From NCBI GenBank assembly GCA_025465355.1, contig JAODNN010000068.1, positions 1 through 54,068 on the forward strand: a DNA stretch of 54,068 nucleotides, in the 5' to 3' direction. Below are positions 1 to 8,912 of this stretch, one piece after another. The notes beneath the pieces are model-generated. The model had not been told where the DNA came from and made no database searches. It worked only from the letters and a program-made list of their open reading frames with translations. Within the stretch, counting starts at the first letter, position 1; each line of letters starts with the position of its first letter. The stretch comes from Blastococcus sp. (GTDB lineage Bacteria > Actinomycetota > Actinomycetes > Mycobacteriales > Geodermatophilaceae). The translations under genes were made by a program, and so were the position numbers.

Positions 1-246
1 GCCACGGACGGCGCCGCCACCCATTCCGGCCGGTCGACGGCGCCGACCACGACGACCGCCCCCGCGCCGTCGACGCTGCCCGGTAGCCCGACGGAGACCG
101 GCACTCCGACGTCGAGCTCGGACTCCGACAGCCCGACGTCGAGCTCTGACTCCGACAGCCCGACGTCGAGCTCGGACTCCGACAGCCCGACGTCGAGCTC
201 GGACTCCGACAGCCCGACGTCAGGCTTTTCGCCCGGGGGTCAGTGA
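1..246 (+). CDS. C-terminal end of a Ser/Thr/Pro/Asp-rich protein (partial)
   Basis: An open frame enters from the left edge and stops at TGA 244-246, giving 81 residues. It is low-complexity throughout: a Thr/Pro/Ala stretch (STAPTTTTAPAPST), then four near-identical copies of a nine-residue unit PTSSSDSDS, then the tail SGFSPGGQ. No catalytic or membrane motif is visible here. Tails like this are typical of secreted or wall-associated proteins and of linkers on actinobacterial kinases, but the defining domain lies outside the window, so the function is unknown. Steady third-position GC and preservation of the frame through the repeats support a genuine coding end. It converges on the membrane protein gene on the other strand. 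Confidence 0.7.
   Translation, partial: ATDGAATHSGRSTAPTTTTAPAPSTLPGSPTETGTPTSSSDSDSPTSSSDSDSPTSSSDSDSPTSSSDSDSPTSGFSPGGQ
106..213 (+). repeat. Four tandem 27-bp coding repeats
   Basis: Four consecutive 27-bp units (106-132, 133-159, 160-186, 187-213) each encode PTSSSDSDS. They differ by only about one silent base (TCT for TCG in the second unit). Such near-identity suggests recent slippage or unequal crossing-over, so copy number probably varies between strains. Confidence 0.9.
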
Positions 247-251
247 ACGCT

Positions 252-270
252 CCCGGCGGGCGCGGCCGGG
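252..270. terminator. Possible bidirectional hairpin between convergent genes
   Basis: CCCGGC and GCCGGG form a 6-bp stem around a 7-nt loop, between the stop of the Ser/Asp-repeat protein and the stop of the convergent membrane protein. There is no T-tract. In such GC-rich genomes short GC hairpins can occur by chance, so this is weak. Confidence 0.3.
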
Positions 271-299
271 CTACAGCATTCCGTCGCTGATGCCGAGGG

Positions 300-1052
300 T
301 CAGCTCTTCCGGCCCGGACCGATCCAGACCCCGGCACCCAGACAGGCCAGCGCCGCCGTGAGCACGAAACCGCGGTTGGTGTCGGCATCGGGGAGCACCA
401 CCAGCAGCCAGAAGACGGCCAGGCCGACCAACCCGCCCGCGGCGACCCGCCAGACCACACCGGGCCGTGCCGCGTCCCGGGCCGGCGCGGACGCCGCGAA
501 CGCCAGCAGGGCGAGCAGCGCGGCCGCCGTGGCGAAGGCCGACCAGAGCGGAACGGCCGACCAGAGCGATCGGGTGCCGAAGTCGAGGACCAGGCCCAGC
601 TCGAGCAGCACGAGGGCCAGCACGGCCAGTCCGACGCCCGCGGGGGTGGCCCGGTCGCGTGCCGGGCGCCGCTTCGCCGGACGCTCGTCCGCCGCGGCGT
701 CCGGCTCGAGCGTGTCGGGCCAGATCGGTGCCCCGGTGCCGGCGGCCGCAGCCGGAGCGGGGGGCGCGGTCGGAGCGGTGGGCGGCCCCGGCGGCGGTGG
801 TGGCGGGGTGCCCGCGCCGGGCAGACCCGGGACGAAGTCCACCGGGCCGGTCGGCTGGGGGGCGTTGACCGTCTCCGCGGGAAGGACGGAGCCCGAGCCG
901 GTCGCCGGAACGGGAGCCGGCGGTGTTGCGCCGGGGTGCGGGGGCAGTGGGGGTGCCGCGGTCGCGGGAGCCACGACGGGGATCTCCCGGGTGATGGGCT
1001 GGGCCGGTACGTCCGGCTCGCCGGCCGACCGGGGTTCGAACGGTGTGCTCAC
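300..1052 (-). CDS. Proline-rich membrane protein of unknown function
   Basis: 250 residues. The first ~130 are Pro/Ala-rich and disordered (runs such as PPPPPPGPP), ending in a basic patch [11 protein letters not shown]. Four hydrophobic segments follow at about 136-156, 160-187, 200-220 and 228-245, so the N-terminal tail is probably cytoplasmic and attached to a four-helix bundle. The start is GTG 1052, preceded on the minus strand by AGGAGG five bases upstream. It is divergent from cinA. I do not recognise a family; long Pro-rich tails on small membrane proteins are common in actinobacteria and may bind cell-envelope or division partners, but that is a guess. Confidence 0.75.
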   Translation of the reverse strand: MSTPFEPRSAGEPDVPAQPITREIPVVAPATAAPPLPPHPGATPPAPVPATGSGSVLPAETVNAPQPTGPVDFVPGLPGAGTPPPPPPGPPTAPTAPPAPAAAAGTGAPIWPDTLEPDAAADERPAKRRPARDRATPAGVGLAVLALVLLELGLVLDFGTRSLWSAVPLWSAFATAAALLALLAFAASAPARDAARPGVVWRVAAGGLVGLAVFWLLVVLPDADTNRGFVLTAALACLGAGVWIGPGRKS

Positions 1053-1188
1053 GGGCCCTCCTCGCGCGCTCGGCGGTCCGCCGGCGGGACCTGCTCCGAC
1101 CCGACGGTATCCGCGACGGGTGTGACCGCCGGTCAGCCACCCCGCAGGGAGCCGGCGATCCGGTCCTGCCGATGCGAGGCGGCAGACC

Positions 1189-1194
1189 TAGGGT
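1189..1194 (+). promoter_or_regulatory. -10 element TAGGGT of cinA (leaderless)
   Basis: TAGGGT lies 7 nt before GTG 1202, placing the transcription start at or next to the start codon. No Shine-Dalgarno is present. This spacing recurs across the window and decides the cinA start. Confidence 0.6.
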
Positions 1195-1201
1195 CGGACG
1201 A

Positions 1202-2485
1202 GTGAGTACACGCGCCGGCATCGTCGTCACCGGTACAGAGGTGCTCACCGGCCGCGTCGCCGACCGCAACGGGCCCTGGCTCGCCGAGCAGCTGCGGCTG
1301 CTCGGCGTCGACGTCGGCCACGTCGTCGTCGTCGGTGACCGCCCTGAGGATCTGCGCGACGCGCTGGGCTTCCTGGCCGGCACCGGCGTCCCCTTGGTGA
1401 TCACGTCCGGGGGGCTGGGGCCGACAGCCGACGACCTGACCGCCGAGGTCGTGGGGCAGTTCCAGGGCCGGCCGTCGCAGGTGGACGCGGAGCTCGAGCA
1501 ACGCATCGGCGCCGTCGTGGCGCGGCTGGTGGCCCGCCGGGGGTGGCGGGCGGACCCGGCGTCCCTGGCGTCCGGGACCCGGAAGCAGGCCCTCGTCCCC
1601 GAGGGGGCCACGGTGCTGGAGCCGGTGGGGACGGCGCCGGGGCTCGTCGTCCCCCCGGCGGACGGGCGGACCGGCCCGGTCGTGCTGGTCCTGCCGGGGC
1701 CGCCCTCGGAACTGCAGGCGATGTGGTCCGCGGCCGTCGCCGCGGCACCCGTCCGGCAGGCGCTCGCGGGCCGGGAGGAGCTCCGGCAGGAGACCGTGCG
1801 GCTGTGGGGCACGCTGGAATCCGAGCTGGCCGCCACCTTGCGGGACGCCGGGCCGGTGCTGGACGGCCTCGAGATCAGCACCTGCCTCCGCGACGGCGAG
1901 CTGGAGATCGTCACCCGGTTCCCGCCGCCCGCCCAGCCCGCCTACGACCACCTCGTGGCGCTGCTGCGCGAGCACCACGGCGACACGCTCTTCTCCACCG
2001 GGCCGACGCTCGACGAGCTGATCGCCGCCGCCTTCGCCGATCGCGGGCTGACCGTGGCCACGGCCGAGTCCTGCACCGCGGGCCTGCTCGCCGCCCGGCT
2101 GACCACCCGGTCGGGGTCCTCGGAATGGGTGCTCGGCGGGGTGGCCGCGTATGCGAACTCGGCGAAGGAAGAGCTGCTGGGCGTGCCGCGCGAGCTGCTC
2201 GACCGCCACGGCGCGGTGAGCCCCGAGGTCGCGGTGGCGATGGCGGAGGGCGCCCGGGCGCGCTTCGGCGCCGACGTGGGCATCGGGATCACCGGGATCG
2301 CCGGTCCCGGCGGCGGGACACCGGACAAGCCGGTGGGGACGGTGCACGTGAGCGTGGTGGGCCCGGACGGCGGCGAGTCGCGGGCGCTCCGGTTGAGCGG
2401 CTCGCGGACCGTCGTCCGGGAACGGTCCGTCACTGTCGCGATGCAGCTGCTCCGCGCGCTGCTGCTCGGCGGCCCGCCGGCCTGA
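1202..2485 (+). CDS. cinA: CinA family protein (competence/damage-inducible protein A)
   Basis: 427 residues, the usual CinA length. The N-terminal ~170 residues form a MoaB/MogA-like fold ([19 protein letters not shown]; the [12 protein letters not shown] loop). The C-terminal ~160 residues are the CinA domain, with [14 protein letters not shown] and the [18 protein letters not shown] signature. CinA proteins act on pyridine nucleotides (NMN deamidase and/or ADP-ribose pyrophosphatase activity) and in some bacteria associate with RecA and competence. Which activity this one has cannot be read from sequence. An upstream in-frame extension exists, but homology begins exactly at GTG 1202 ([13 protein letters not shown]) and a TAGGGT element sits 7 nt upstream, so that start is preferred. 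The next gene, aidB, has its own leaderless promoter. Confidence 0.93.
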   Translation: MSTRAGIVVTGTEVLTGRVADRNGPWLAEQLRLLGVDVGHVVVVGDRPEDLRDALGFLAGTGVPLVITSGGLGPTADDLTAEVVGQFQGRPSQVDAELEQRIGAVVARLVARRGWRADPASLASGTRKQALVPEGATVLEPVGTAPGLVVPPADGRTGPVVLVLPGPPSELQAMWSAAVAAAPVRQALAGREELRQETVRLWGTLESELAATLRDAGPVLDGLEISTCLRDGELEIVTRFPPPAQPAYDHLVALLREHHGDTLFSTGPTLDELIAAAFADRGLTVATAESCTAGLLAARLTTRSGSSEWVLGGVAAYANSAKEELLGVPRELLDRHGAVSPEVAVAMAEGARARFGADVGIGITGIAGPGGGTPDKPVGTVHVSVVGPDGGESRALRLSGSRTVVRERSVTVAMQLLRALLLGGPPA

Positions 2486-2539
2486 CCCCGAGTCGATGAT
2501 CAACATCGGAGGGCCGGTCCAGATGTGTCCGGCGCCACG

Positions 2540-2545
2540 TACGGT
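2540..2545 (+). promoter_or_regulatory. -10 element TACGGT of aidB (leaderless)
   Basis: TACGGT lies 6 nt before ATG 2552 with no ribosome-binding site between. It supports that ATG over the GTG 27 nt upstream. Confidence 0.6.
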
Positions 2546-2551
2546 GCCCGC

Positions 2552-4177
2552 ATGAGCGCGACGCACGAGGTGGCCAACCAGGTCCCGCCGCTGATCGGCT
2601 ACGACCCCATCGCCGGCGACGCGGCCCTGGCCGAGGCCTGCACGCGGCATGCGGACACCGCCACGCTCGACTCCCTGGCCGCCCTCGGCGCGCTGGCAGG
2701 GAGCGAGCAGGCGCAGGAATGGGGCCGGGTCGCCAATGAGAACCCGCCGAAGCTGCGCACGCACGACCGGTTCGGCCACCGGGTGGACGAGGTGGAGTTC
2801 CATCCGTACTGGCACGAGCTGATGCGGACGGCCGTGGAGAACGGCCTGGCCGGCGCACCGTGGGAGGCGTCGGCGTCGGGAGACCGGCACGCGCACGTGC
2901 GCCGCGCCGTCGGCTACATCGGCTGGACGCAGATCGAGATGGGCCATGCCTGTCCGACGACGATGACCTATGCCGCCGTTCCGGCGCTGCGCCGCAGCCG
3001 CGAGCTGGCGGCACGGTACGAGCCGGGGCTCACCAGCCGGGAGTACCAGTTCGGCCTGGCCGAGCCGACGGGCAAGCGCGGTCTGATCGCCGGCATGGGC
3101 ATGACGGAGAAGCAGGGTGGGTCGGACGTCCGGACCAACACCACCCGCGCCGTCGCCCAGCCCGACGGCTCCTACCGCCTCACCGGGCACAAGTGGTTCA
3201 CCTCTGCGCCGATGAGCGACCTGTTCCTCGTGCTCGCGCAGCTCGACGAGGGGGTCTCGTGCTTCCTGGTGCCGCGCGTGCTCCCCGACGGCAGCCGCAA
3301 CGTCTTCCGGCTGCAGCGGCTCAAGGACAAGCTGGGTGACCGGTCCAACGCCTCCAGCGAGGTGGAGTTCGAGGAGACGGCGGGCTGGCTGGTCGGCGAG
3401 CCGGGCCGGGGAGTCCCCGCGATCATCGAGATGGTCAACACCACCCGGCTGGACTGCGTCCTCGGCTCGGCCGCCACGATGCGGGCCGCGCTGACCCAGG
3501 CGGTGCACCACGCCCGGCACCGGCGTGCCTTCGGTGCGCTCCTGGCCGACCAGCCGCTGATGCAGAACGTGCTGGCCGACCTCGCCGTGGAGAGCGAGGC
3601 CGCCACGGCGCTGGGTATCCGGCTGGCCGCAGCGCTGGACGCGGGGGAATCTGCCTTCCTCCGGCTGGCGGGGGCCGCCGCGAAGTTCTGGGTGTGCAAG
3701 CGGACGCCGACCGTGGTGGCCGAGGCGATGGAGGTGCTGGGCGGCAACGGCTACGTCGAGGAGTCGGGGCTGCCGCGGCTCTACCGGCAGGCGCCGCTGA
3801 ACTCGATCTGGGAGGGCTCGGGCAATGTAATCGCGCTCGACGTCCTCCGGGCCATGGGCCGCTCCTCGGACACGCTGGCCGCGGTCAGTGCCGAGATCGA
3901 GCTCGCCCGCGGCGCCGACGGCCGGTTCGACGACGCCGTCAAGCGGCTGCACGCGGAGCTCGGCGACCCCGACCAGCTGCCCGTCCGGGCCCGTCGGGTC
4001 GCCGGACTTCTGGCGCTCTGCCTGCAGGGGTCGCTGTTGTTGCGGCACGCCCCGGGATCCGTCGCGGACGCGTTCTGCGCATCGCGCCTGGCCGGCGACT
4101 GGGGGGCGGTGCTGGGAACGTTGCCGGCCGGCGCGGCGGTCCGATCCATCGTCGAACGGGCTTCGATCGGCGGCTGA
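2552..4177 (+). CDS. aidB: AidB-type acyl-CoA dehydrogenase family protein (adaptive response)
   Basis: 541 residues, matching AidB length rather than the ~380 of ordinary acyl-CoA dehydrogenases. It shares long conserved stretches with E. coli AidB: ANENPPKLRTHDRFG, GLIAGMGMTEKQGGSDVRTN, GHKWFTSAPMSDLFLVLAQ, LKDKLGDRSNASSEVEF, AEAMEVLGGNGYVEES and NSIWEGSGN. AidB is a FAD-containing, DNA-binding flavoprotein of the alkylation (Ada) response in E. coli; it is thought to shield DNA from, or deactivate, alkylating agents. The acyl-CoA dehydrogenase fold and FAD-binding region are intact. No ada, alkA or alkB lies nearby, so regulation by alkylation is unproven here. A CTGACC-18-TAGTCT promoter for the next gene begins at its stop codon. 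Confidence 0.93.
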   Translation: MSATHEVANQVPPLIGYDPIAGDAALAEACTRHADTATLDSLAALGALAGSEQAQEWGRVANENPPKLRTHDRFGHRVDEVEFHPYWHELMRTAVENGLAGAPWEASASGDRHAHVRRAVGYIGWTQIEMGHACPTTMTYAAVPALRRSRELAARYEPGLTSREYQFGLAEPTGKRGLIAGMGMTEKQGGSDVRTNTTRAVAQPDGSYRLTGHKWFTSAPMSDLFLVLAQLDEGVSCFLVPRVLPDGSRNVFRLQRLKDKLGDRSNASSEVEFEETAGWLVGEPGRGVPAIIEMVNTTRLDCVLGSAATMRAALTQAVHHARHRRAFGALLADQPLMQNVLADLAVESEAATALGIRLAAALDAGESAFLRLAGAAAKFWVCKRTPTVVAEAMEVLGGNGYVEESGLPRLYRQAPLNSIWEGSGNVIALDVLRAMGRSSDTLAAVSAEIELARGADGRFDDAVKRLHAELGDPDQLPVRARRVAGLLALCLQGSLLLRHAPGSVADAFCASRLAGDWGAVLGTLPAGAAVRSIVERASIGG

Positions 4178-4203
4178 CCAACCGCGCCGATCCCTATTAG
4201 TCT
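4174..4203 (+). promoter_or_regulatory. Candidate promoter for the GGDEF-EAL gene
   Basis: CTGACC (4174-4179) and TAGTCT (4198-4203) are 18 bp apart. This would give a leader of about 110 nt before GTG 4319, unlike the leaderless genes nearby. The leader contains a small hairpin, AGGCC-TCC-GGCCT, at 4224-4236. Confidence 0.4.
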
Positions 4204-4318
4204 CGGGAGGGCGTCGGGTCCAGAGGCCTCCGGCCTTGGTTTCGGGCGGCCCAGTGCCGGGCTCCTTCGCAGTCCGAGGGTCAGCCGGCACACCACCGGG
4301 GGAACAGAGAGCGGGCAG

Positions 4319-6433
4319 GTGTTCGAACACGAGCACGAGGCGACATCCGTCGGTGCCGACCCTGGGGTCCAGCCGCCCGATGCCCTCTATCGACTCGACC
4401 GGAACTGGCGCATCTCCCACGTGAACCTCGCGGTCGAGACGCTGCTCGATCGACCGGCGACGGAGATGCTGGGCCGGCACGCCCTCGAAGCCTTTCCGAG
4501 CCTGCGCGGCACCCTCGTCGAAGAGTCCCTCAGCGGGGTGCTGGCCGACGGGCGGCCGCGGGTCTTCGACTACCACCACGAGCCGTGGGACCACTGGTTC
4601 ACGTTCCGGGTCTATCCCGGCTCCGAGGGCGTCACCGTGGTGGTCCGGGACGTCGATGAGCGACTGCGCGCCGACCGGCAGCGCGACGAGGCAACCTGCC
4701 AGCTGACCGCCGTCCTGGAGACCCTGCCCTCGGCGACGGTGCTGGTGAACGGCGACGGCCGGATCCTGAGCGCCAATCGAGCGTGGGTCAGCGACGGCGA
4801 GCTGCTGCGGACAGTCGGCATCGAGCCCGGCGGGGTCGGTGACGACTACCTCCAGGCCATGTCGCGGGCGCTGGATCCTGACGACCACGCAGCGATCGCC
4901 GCCGGCCTGCAGCGGCTGACGGCGTCGGCCGGCAGCTCGCCGACCGGCACGTTCGACTACGAGTATTCGTCGAAGCTGGGGGCGTTCACCGCCTGGTATC
5001 AGCTGCAGGCCGCACGGGTGGAGAACTCGGACCGGCTCGTCATCACCCATACCGACGTCACCGCCCGCGTGCGGGGCGAGCAGGCGCTCGCCTGGCAGGC
5101 CACGCACGACGAGCTCACCGGATTGCCCAACCGCGCCGCGCTGCTCCGGCTGATCGGGGCCGCGCTCGACGCCCCCGACGCCGGCGGCACGGCCCTGCTC
5201 GTGCTGGACCTGGACGCGTTCAAGACCGTCAACGACTCGCTCGGCCACCAGGTCGGCGACGCGCTGTTGTGCCAGGTCGCCGGGCGCCTGGTGGAGCAGA
5301 TCCGGCCCGGGGACGCCGTCGGACGGCTGGGCGACGACCAGTTCGTGGTCCTGGCCGAGAACTGCGACTCCACCGAGGCGGCCGCCCTGGCCTACCGGCT
5401 GCAAGCCTCCTTCGCGCTCCCCTTCGCCGGGTCGGGCATCACGGTGCCGCTGACGGCCAGCATCGGTGTGGCCGTCGCCTGTGAGGGCGCTACCGATCCG
5501 CATCAGCTGCTCAGCGACGCCGACGCCGCGATGTTCTCCGCGAAGAGCTCCGGTCGCGACCGCGTACACCTGTTCTCTCCCGCGCTGCGCGAGGCCGCGC
5601 GCTGGCGGCTCGAGGTCGCCTCCCGGCTGCGGGAGGACGCGATCGACCAGCTCGTCGTCCACTACCAGCCGGTGGTCCGCCTCGACACCGGCGAGGTCGA
5701 GGGTGTCGAGGCGCTGGTGCGCTGGCAGCACCCCGAGCGCGGGCTGCTGCCGCCCGACACCTTCCTGGCGGTGGCCGAGGAGACCGGGCAGGTCATCCCG
5801 ATCACTCGCTGGCTGCTGCGGGAGACCACCCGGCGGGCCGCCGAATGGAGGGCCCAGGGGTTGCAGCTGCGGATGTCGGTCAACGTCAGCGCGCGGCACT
5901 TCTCCGCGGAGACGCTGGTCGGCGACGTGCGGGTGGCGCTGCGCGATTCGGGGCTGCCGCCGGAGCAGTTGGTCCTCGAGCTCACCGAGACCTGCGTGGC
6001 GGAGGACCCCACCCGTGCCGAGGATCAGTTGACCGTCCTGCGCAGCTTCGGAGTGCGGGTGGCGCTCGACGACTTCGGGACCGGGTGGTCCTCGCTGGCC
6101 CAGCTGTTCGCGCTGCCGATCGGGATCCTGAAGATCGACCGCTCACTGCTCGTTGCCGCCGAGCGCGCCGCCCCCGGGGACACCGGGGCGGTGCTCGCCG
6201 CGATCGTCGGTCTCACCCGGAGCCTCGGGATCCGGTCGGTCGCCGAAGGCGTGGAGACCGTCGAGCACCTCCGGATGGTGCAGGCAGCCGGCTGTGACCT
6301 GGCCCAGGGCTGGCTGCTGGGCCAGCCGATGGCGGCCGACGAGGTCTGTGACTGGGTGCGGTCGGTGCAGAACGCCGGCGGGGACCTGTGCGCCCTGGCG
6401 GCCGCCCGTCCAGAGGCCGCCAGCACCTCCTGA
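4319..6433 (+). CDS. PAS-GGDEF-EAL protein, probable c-di-GMP phosphodiesterase
   Basis: 704 residues, no membrane segment. Two PAS-like regions (about 20-115 and 130-250) precede a GGDEF domain (260-420) and an EAL domain (430-690). The GGDEF signature is degenerate, GDDQF at 338-342, although the product-binding RxxD site (RPGD, 329-332) is kept. It probably cannot make c-di-GMP and may instead bind GTP or c-di-GMP. The EAL domain looks catalytic: EALVR (464-468), ELTET, DDFGTG, KIDRS, EGVET and the late Gln in AQGWLLGQP. The expected reaction is hydrolysis of c-di-GMP to pGpG, gated by the PAS domains. The start GTG 4319 has only a weak GAGAG upstream. A GGDEF protein and a PilZ receptor follow within 3 kb. 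Confidence 0.9.
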   Translation: MFEHEHEATSVGADPGVQPPDALYRLDRNWRISHVNLAVETLLDRPATEMLGRHALEAFPSLRGTLVEESLSGVLADGRPRVFDYHHEPWDHWFTFRVYPGSEGVTVVVRDVDERLRADRQRDEATCQLTAVLETLPSATVLVNGDGRILSANRAWVSDGELLRTVGIEPGGVGDDYLQAMSRALDPDDHAAIAAGLQRLTASAGSSPTGTFDYEYSSKLGAFTAWYQLQAARVENSDRLVITHTDVTARVRGEQALAWQATHDELTGLPNRAALLRLIGAALDAPDAGGTALLVLDLDAFKTVNDSLGHQVGDALLCQVAGRLVEQIRPGDAVGRLGDDQFVVLAENCDSTEAAALAYRLQASFALPFAGSGITVPLTASIGVAVACEGATDPHQLLSDADAAMFSAKSSGRDRVHLFSPALREAARWRLEVASRLREDAIDQLVVHYQPVVRLDTGEVEGVEALVRWQHPERGLLPPDTFLAVAEETGQVIPITRWLLRETTRRAAEWRAQGLQLRMSVNVSARHFSAETLVGDVRVALRDSGLPPEQLVLELTETCVAEDPTRAEDQLTVLRSFGVRVALDDFGTGWSSLAQLFALPIGILKIDRSLLVAAERAAPGDTGAVLAAIVGLTRSLGIRSVAEGVETVEHLRMVQAAGCDLAQGWLLGQPMAADEVCDWVRSVQNAGGDLCALAAARPEAASTS

Positions 6434-6478
6434 GAACCGGATGGGGCGACCGGGTCGGCGGGCAGGCCCCGGGCCCGG

Positions 6479-6484
6479 CAGACT
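6479..6484 (+). promoter_or_regulatory. -10-like CAGACT, leaderless NYN gene
   Basis: CAGACT lies 6 nt before GTG 6491. The same GGCAGACTG string sits before the leaderless GAF-ANTAR gene at 13.5 kb. Confidence 0.5.
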
Positions 6485-6490
6485 GCTGGC

Positions 6491-7228
6491 GTGCTCGACA
6501 GCCCTGACGCCGCTCCCGCGAACCTCACCGACACCGCACCGGTCGACGATGCCGAGCCCGGTACGGGACCGGGTGCCGCTGCGGTGGACGGTCGCCCGCG
6601 GCCGCCGCTGGACCTGCTCATCTGGGACGCCCCCAACATCGACATGACCCTGTCGACGGTCATCGGGGCCCGGCCGACGGCGGCATCGCGACCCCGGTTC
6701 GACGCGATCGCCGCCTGGTTCGTGGAGGCCGCGGGGGATCCATCCCTCCCCGACGCGCCCGACGTCGAGGCCTGCGTGTTCGCCAACATCCCGCCGGTGC
6801 CCGGCCCGCTCCAGCGCTGGGTCGAGGCTCTCCGCGGCTTCGGTTTCGCGGTCTTCGCCCGGCCCAAGTCGCAGCCTGACGACGACATCGACCAGGACAT
6901 GCTCGACCACATCGACGTCCGGGCGCACAGTCATCGCCTGCGGCGCCTGGTCGTGTTCTCCGGGGACGGCCGCAACTTCGCCGAACCGCTCGAGGAGCTC
7001 GTGCGGCAGGGCACAGAGGTCGTCGTCGTCGCGTTCAGCGAGGTCGCCGGGTACGCGATCAGCTCGGAGCTCCTGCAGTTCATCGACATCGAGGACGTCC
7101 CCGGGGCGTTCGTGGAGCCGTTGGACCGCGTCCGGCTGGACGCACTGCCGCCGGACGGCGCATGGCTGCGGCCCACGCGCAGCCTGCGGGACTTCGTCAG
7201 CTCCTTCACGGCCCGTCGGAACGGCTGA
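6491..7228 (+). CDS. NYN (LabA/PIN-like) domain protein, putative ribonuclease
   Basis: 245 residues. After an acidic, disordered ~35-residue leader, the protein carries the NYN layout of acidic clusters: WDAPNIDMT near residue 45, DDDIDQDMLDHI near 135, and FSGDGRNFAEPLEEL near 157. These Asp residues form the metal site of PIN-fold nucleases. The PLEELVRQGTEVVVVAF strand-helix is typical of the DUF88/LabA branch. NYN proteins are generally RNA-processing nucleases; the target here is unknown. It lies between two c-di-GMP enzymes on the same strand but with its own leaderless start, so any functional link rests only on position. The C-terminal ~45 residues have no recognised motif. Confidence 0.82.
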   Translation: MLDSPDAAPANLTDTAPVDDAEPGTGPGAAAVDGRPRPPLDLLIWDAPNIDMTLSTVIGARPTAASRPRFDAIAAWFVEAAGDPSLPDAPDVEACVFANIPPVPGPLQRWVEALRGFGFAVFARPKSQPDDDIDQDMLDHIDVRAHSHRLRRLVVFSGDGRNFAEPLEELVRQGTEVVVVAFSEVAGYAISSELLQFIDIEDVPGAFVEPLDRVRLDALPPDGAWLRPTRSLRDFVSSFTARRNG

Positions 7229-7381
7229 CCGGACCGCACAGGCACCCGGTCGGCCCCACCGCGCCGGCCGCTGACCTGCGGCGGAGTCCGTCGGCGGCCG
7301 CACGCAAGACCGGTGTCACCCACAAGGGTCAGGCGCACCGTGCTGCCTCATGGCGGCACCCGGCCGTGCCGATGGAATCCT

Positions 7382-8836
7382 GTGTCCATTGCCCTGTTCC
7401 GCCGCCTGAGCGTGCGGCGCCATCGAGGGGAGGTGCCGTCGGGGAACGAACCGGCGCCGCCCCGGGTGGGGCTGTCGGCGGGCCGTGCCCGGGCCGGGGA
7501 CACCGATCAGCTGACCGCCCGGTCGTCGCTGCGGGACATGACCGCGGCCATCCCGGGCCTGCGCGAGCGGCTGATCGAGCGCGCGCGAGGGGCCGGGCTC
7601 CTGGTGGGCTCGGCAGCCGTGGTCGTGGTCCCGCTGTGGACGGTCGTCGACAGCGTGCTCGCACCGAACCAGGTCGGGACGTTCCTCGTGGTCCGCCTGG
7701 CGTGCGACATCCCCATGCTGCTGGCGCTCTGGGCCCTGTGGCGGCTGCCCGTCGGGCGCCGCCAACCCGAACGGCTGACCTACCTGATCCTCTTCGTCAT
7801 CCAGGGGGAGGTGGCCTGGATGGCGCTCCGCGTGCAGGACGTGGGCTACTACCTCCTCGGCTTCACGGTCGCCATCTATCTCAGTGGCTGTGTCCTCGTG
7901 GCCCGCCCGCGGTGGACCGGCCGGCTGGTGGCGGTCTCCTGGGGCTCGCTGCTCGTGTCGGCGCTGACGACGCCCCAGCCGCTGCGGGTCAGTGAGCTCG
8001 TGGCGGTCGGGATCTACGTGGGCACCGCCTCGCTGGTCGCCGTGCTGGCCCACGTCCGCCGCTACGCGCTGAGCAACCAGGGGCTGCTCACCCGGGCCCG
8101 GCTGGAGCACGAACAGAAGCGGACCGCGGTGCTGCTCGCGCGGCTGGAGCGGCTCAGCCACGAGGACCCCCTGACCGGCCTGGCCAACCGCCGCCGTTGG
8201 GACGGCGAACTCGCCGAGGCCTGCGACGCCGCGCGCACGCACGGGGGATCCGTCGGCGTGGTCCTGCTCGACCTCGACCACTTCAAGATGATCAACGACA
8301 GGTATGGGCACGGCGGGGGCGACGCGGCGCTGCGGGACGTCGCCGCGCTGCTCGCCGACCGGGTCCGCGAGGGGGACCTGGTGGCCCGCCTGGGCGGCGA
8401 CGAGCTCGCCGTCCTGATGCCCGGAGCCGACCTGGACCGCGCCGAGCAGCTGGCCGAGCGGCTGCGGGAGGAGGCGACCCGGCTGCAGCCTCCGGGCTTC
8501 TCCACCGGTGAGCTGACCCTGTCCCTCGGCGTCGCGGCGGCGTCGGGAGCGACGGCGTTCCCCGTCGAGCTGATGTCCCGGGCGGACGGGCAGCTCTACC
8601 GCGCCAAGATCACCCGGAACGCGGTCGCGTCCCCCCGGGATCAGCTGCCCTGCCCGCGTCAGCCCGGCCTTCCCACCGCCGCCGAAGCGGTGCGGCCGGC
8701 CCCTGATCCGATGGACCACTGCCTGCCCGTCCGCACCGCCGATGACCGACCGCGCCCGGTGAGCCGGACCGCCCCTGCCGCCCCGTGCGGCGCGTCGAGG
8801 GCGGGCGGCGTCGTCGCACGCCGGCCCGGCAGCTAG
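7382..8836 (+). CDS. Membrane-bound GGDEF diguanylate cyclase
   Basis: About 484 residues from GTG 7382. About six hydrophobic segments (residues ~70-230) form a membrane sensor, followed by a short coiled linker (ARLEHEQKRTAVLLARLERL) and a GGDEF domain. The active-site loop reads GGDEL (about 338-342), a variant that is often active. DLDHFKMINDRYGH supplies metal- and GTP-binding residues. REGD, exactly five residues before GGDEL, is an intact inhibitory I-site. The expected reaction is 2 GTP to c-di-GMP with feedback inhibition. The ~55 residues after the domain are Pro/Arg-rich and may be untranslated or disordered. The start is uncertain: the frame is open back to 7313, and GTG 7412 or 7433 are alternatives. 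The first membrane helix begins well after all of them. Confidence 0.85.
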   Translation: MSIALFRRLSVRRHRGEVPSGNEPAPPRVGLSAGRARAGDTDQLTARSSLRDMTAAIPGLRERLIERARGAGLLVGSAAVVVVPLWTVVDSVLAPNQVGTFLVVRLACDIPMLLALWALWRLPVGRRQPERLTYLILFVIQGEVAWMALRVQDVGYYLLGFTVAIYLSGCVLVARPRWTGRLVAVSWGSLLVSALTTPQPLRVSELVAVGIYVGTASLVAVLAHVRRYALSNQGLLTRARLEHEQKRTAVLLARLERLSHEDPLTGLANRRRWDGELAEACDAARTHGGSVGVVLLDLDHFKMINDRYGHGGGDAALRDVAALLADRVREGDLVARLGGDELAVLMPGADLDRAEQLAERLREEATRLQPPGFSTGELTLSLGVAAASGATAFPVELMSRADGQLYRAKITRNAVASPRDQLPCPRQPGLPTAAEAVRPAPDPMDHCLPVRTADDRPRPVSRTAPAAPCGASRAGGVVARRPGS

Positions 8837-8912
8837 CGTTCCCCCCCGTGGGGTCCGGCTTCCAGGGCACCGGAGCCGTGCGCACCCCCGGGCACAGGAT
8901 CGGAGAAGGTCA

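Noticed and set aside
106-213. CRISPR-like array.
   Set aside because: The units are contiguous without spacers and keep a reading frame, so they are coding repeats.
4204-4318. Possible c-di-GMP (GEMM) riboswitch in the ~110-nt leader of the GGDEF-EAL gene; GCCTCCGGCCT resembles part of the aptamer.
   Set aside because: The other invariant parts (the ACGCAAAGCC core and the GGCAAACC tetraloop region) are missing, and the matching part is a simple GC hairpin.
1133-5899. A 1588-codon open frame on the minus strand across cinA, aidB and the GGDEF-EAL gene.
   Set aside because: Stop-free antisense frames are expected at this GC content. Its Arg/Gly/Gln-rich product has no motif, while the plus strand carries three clear families.
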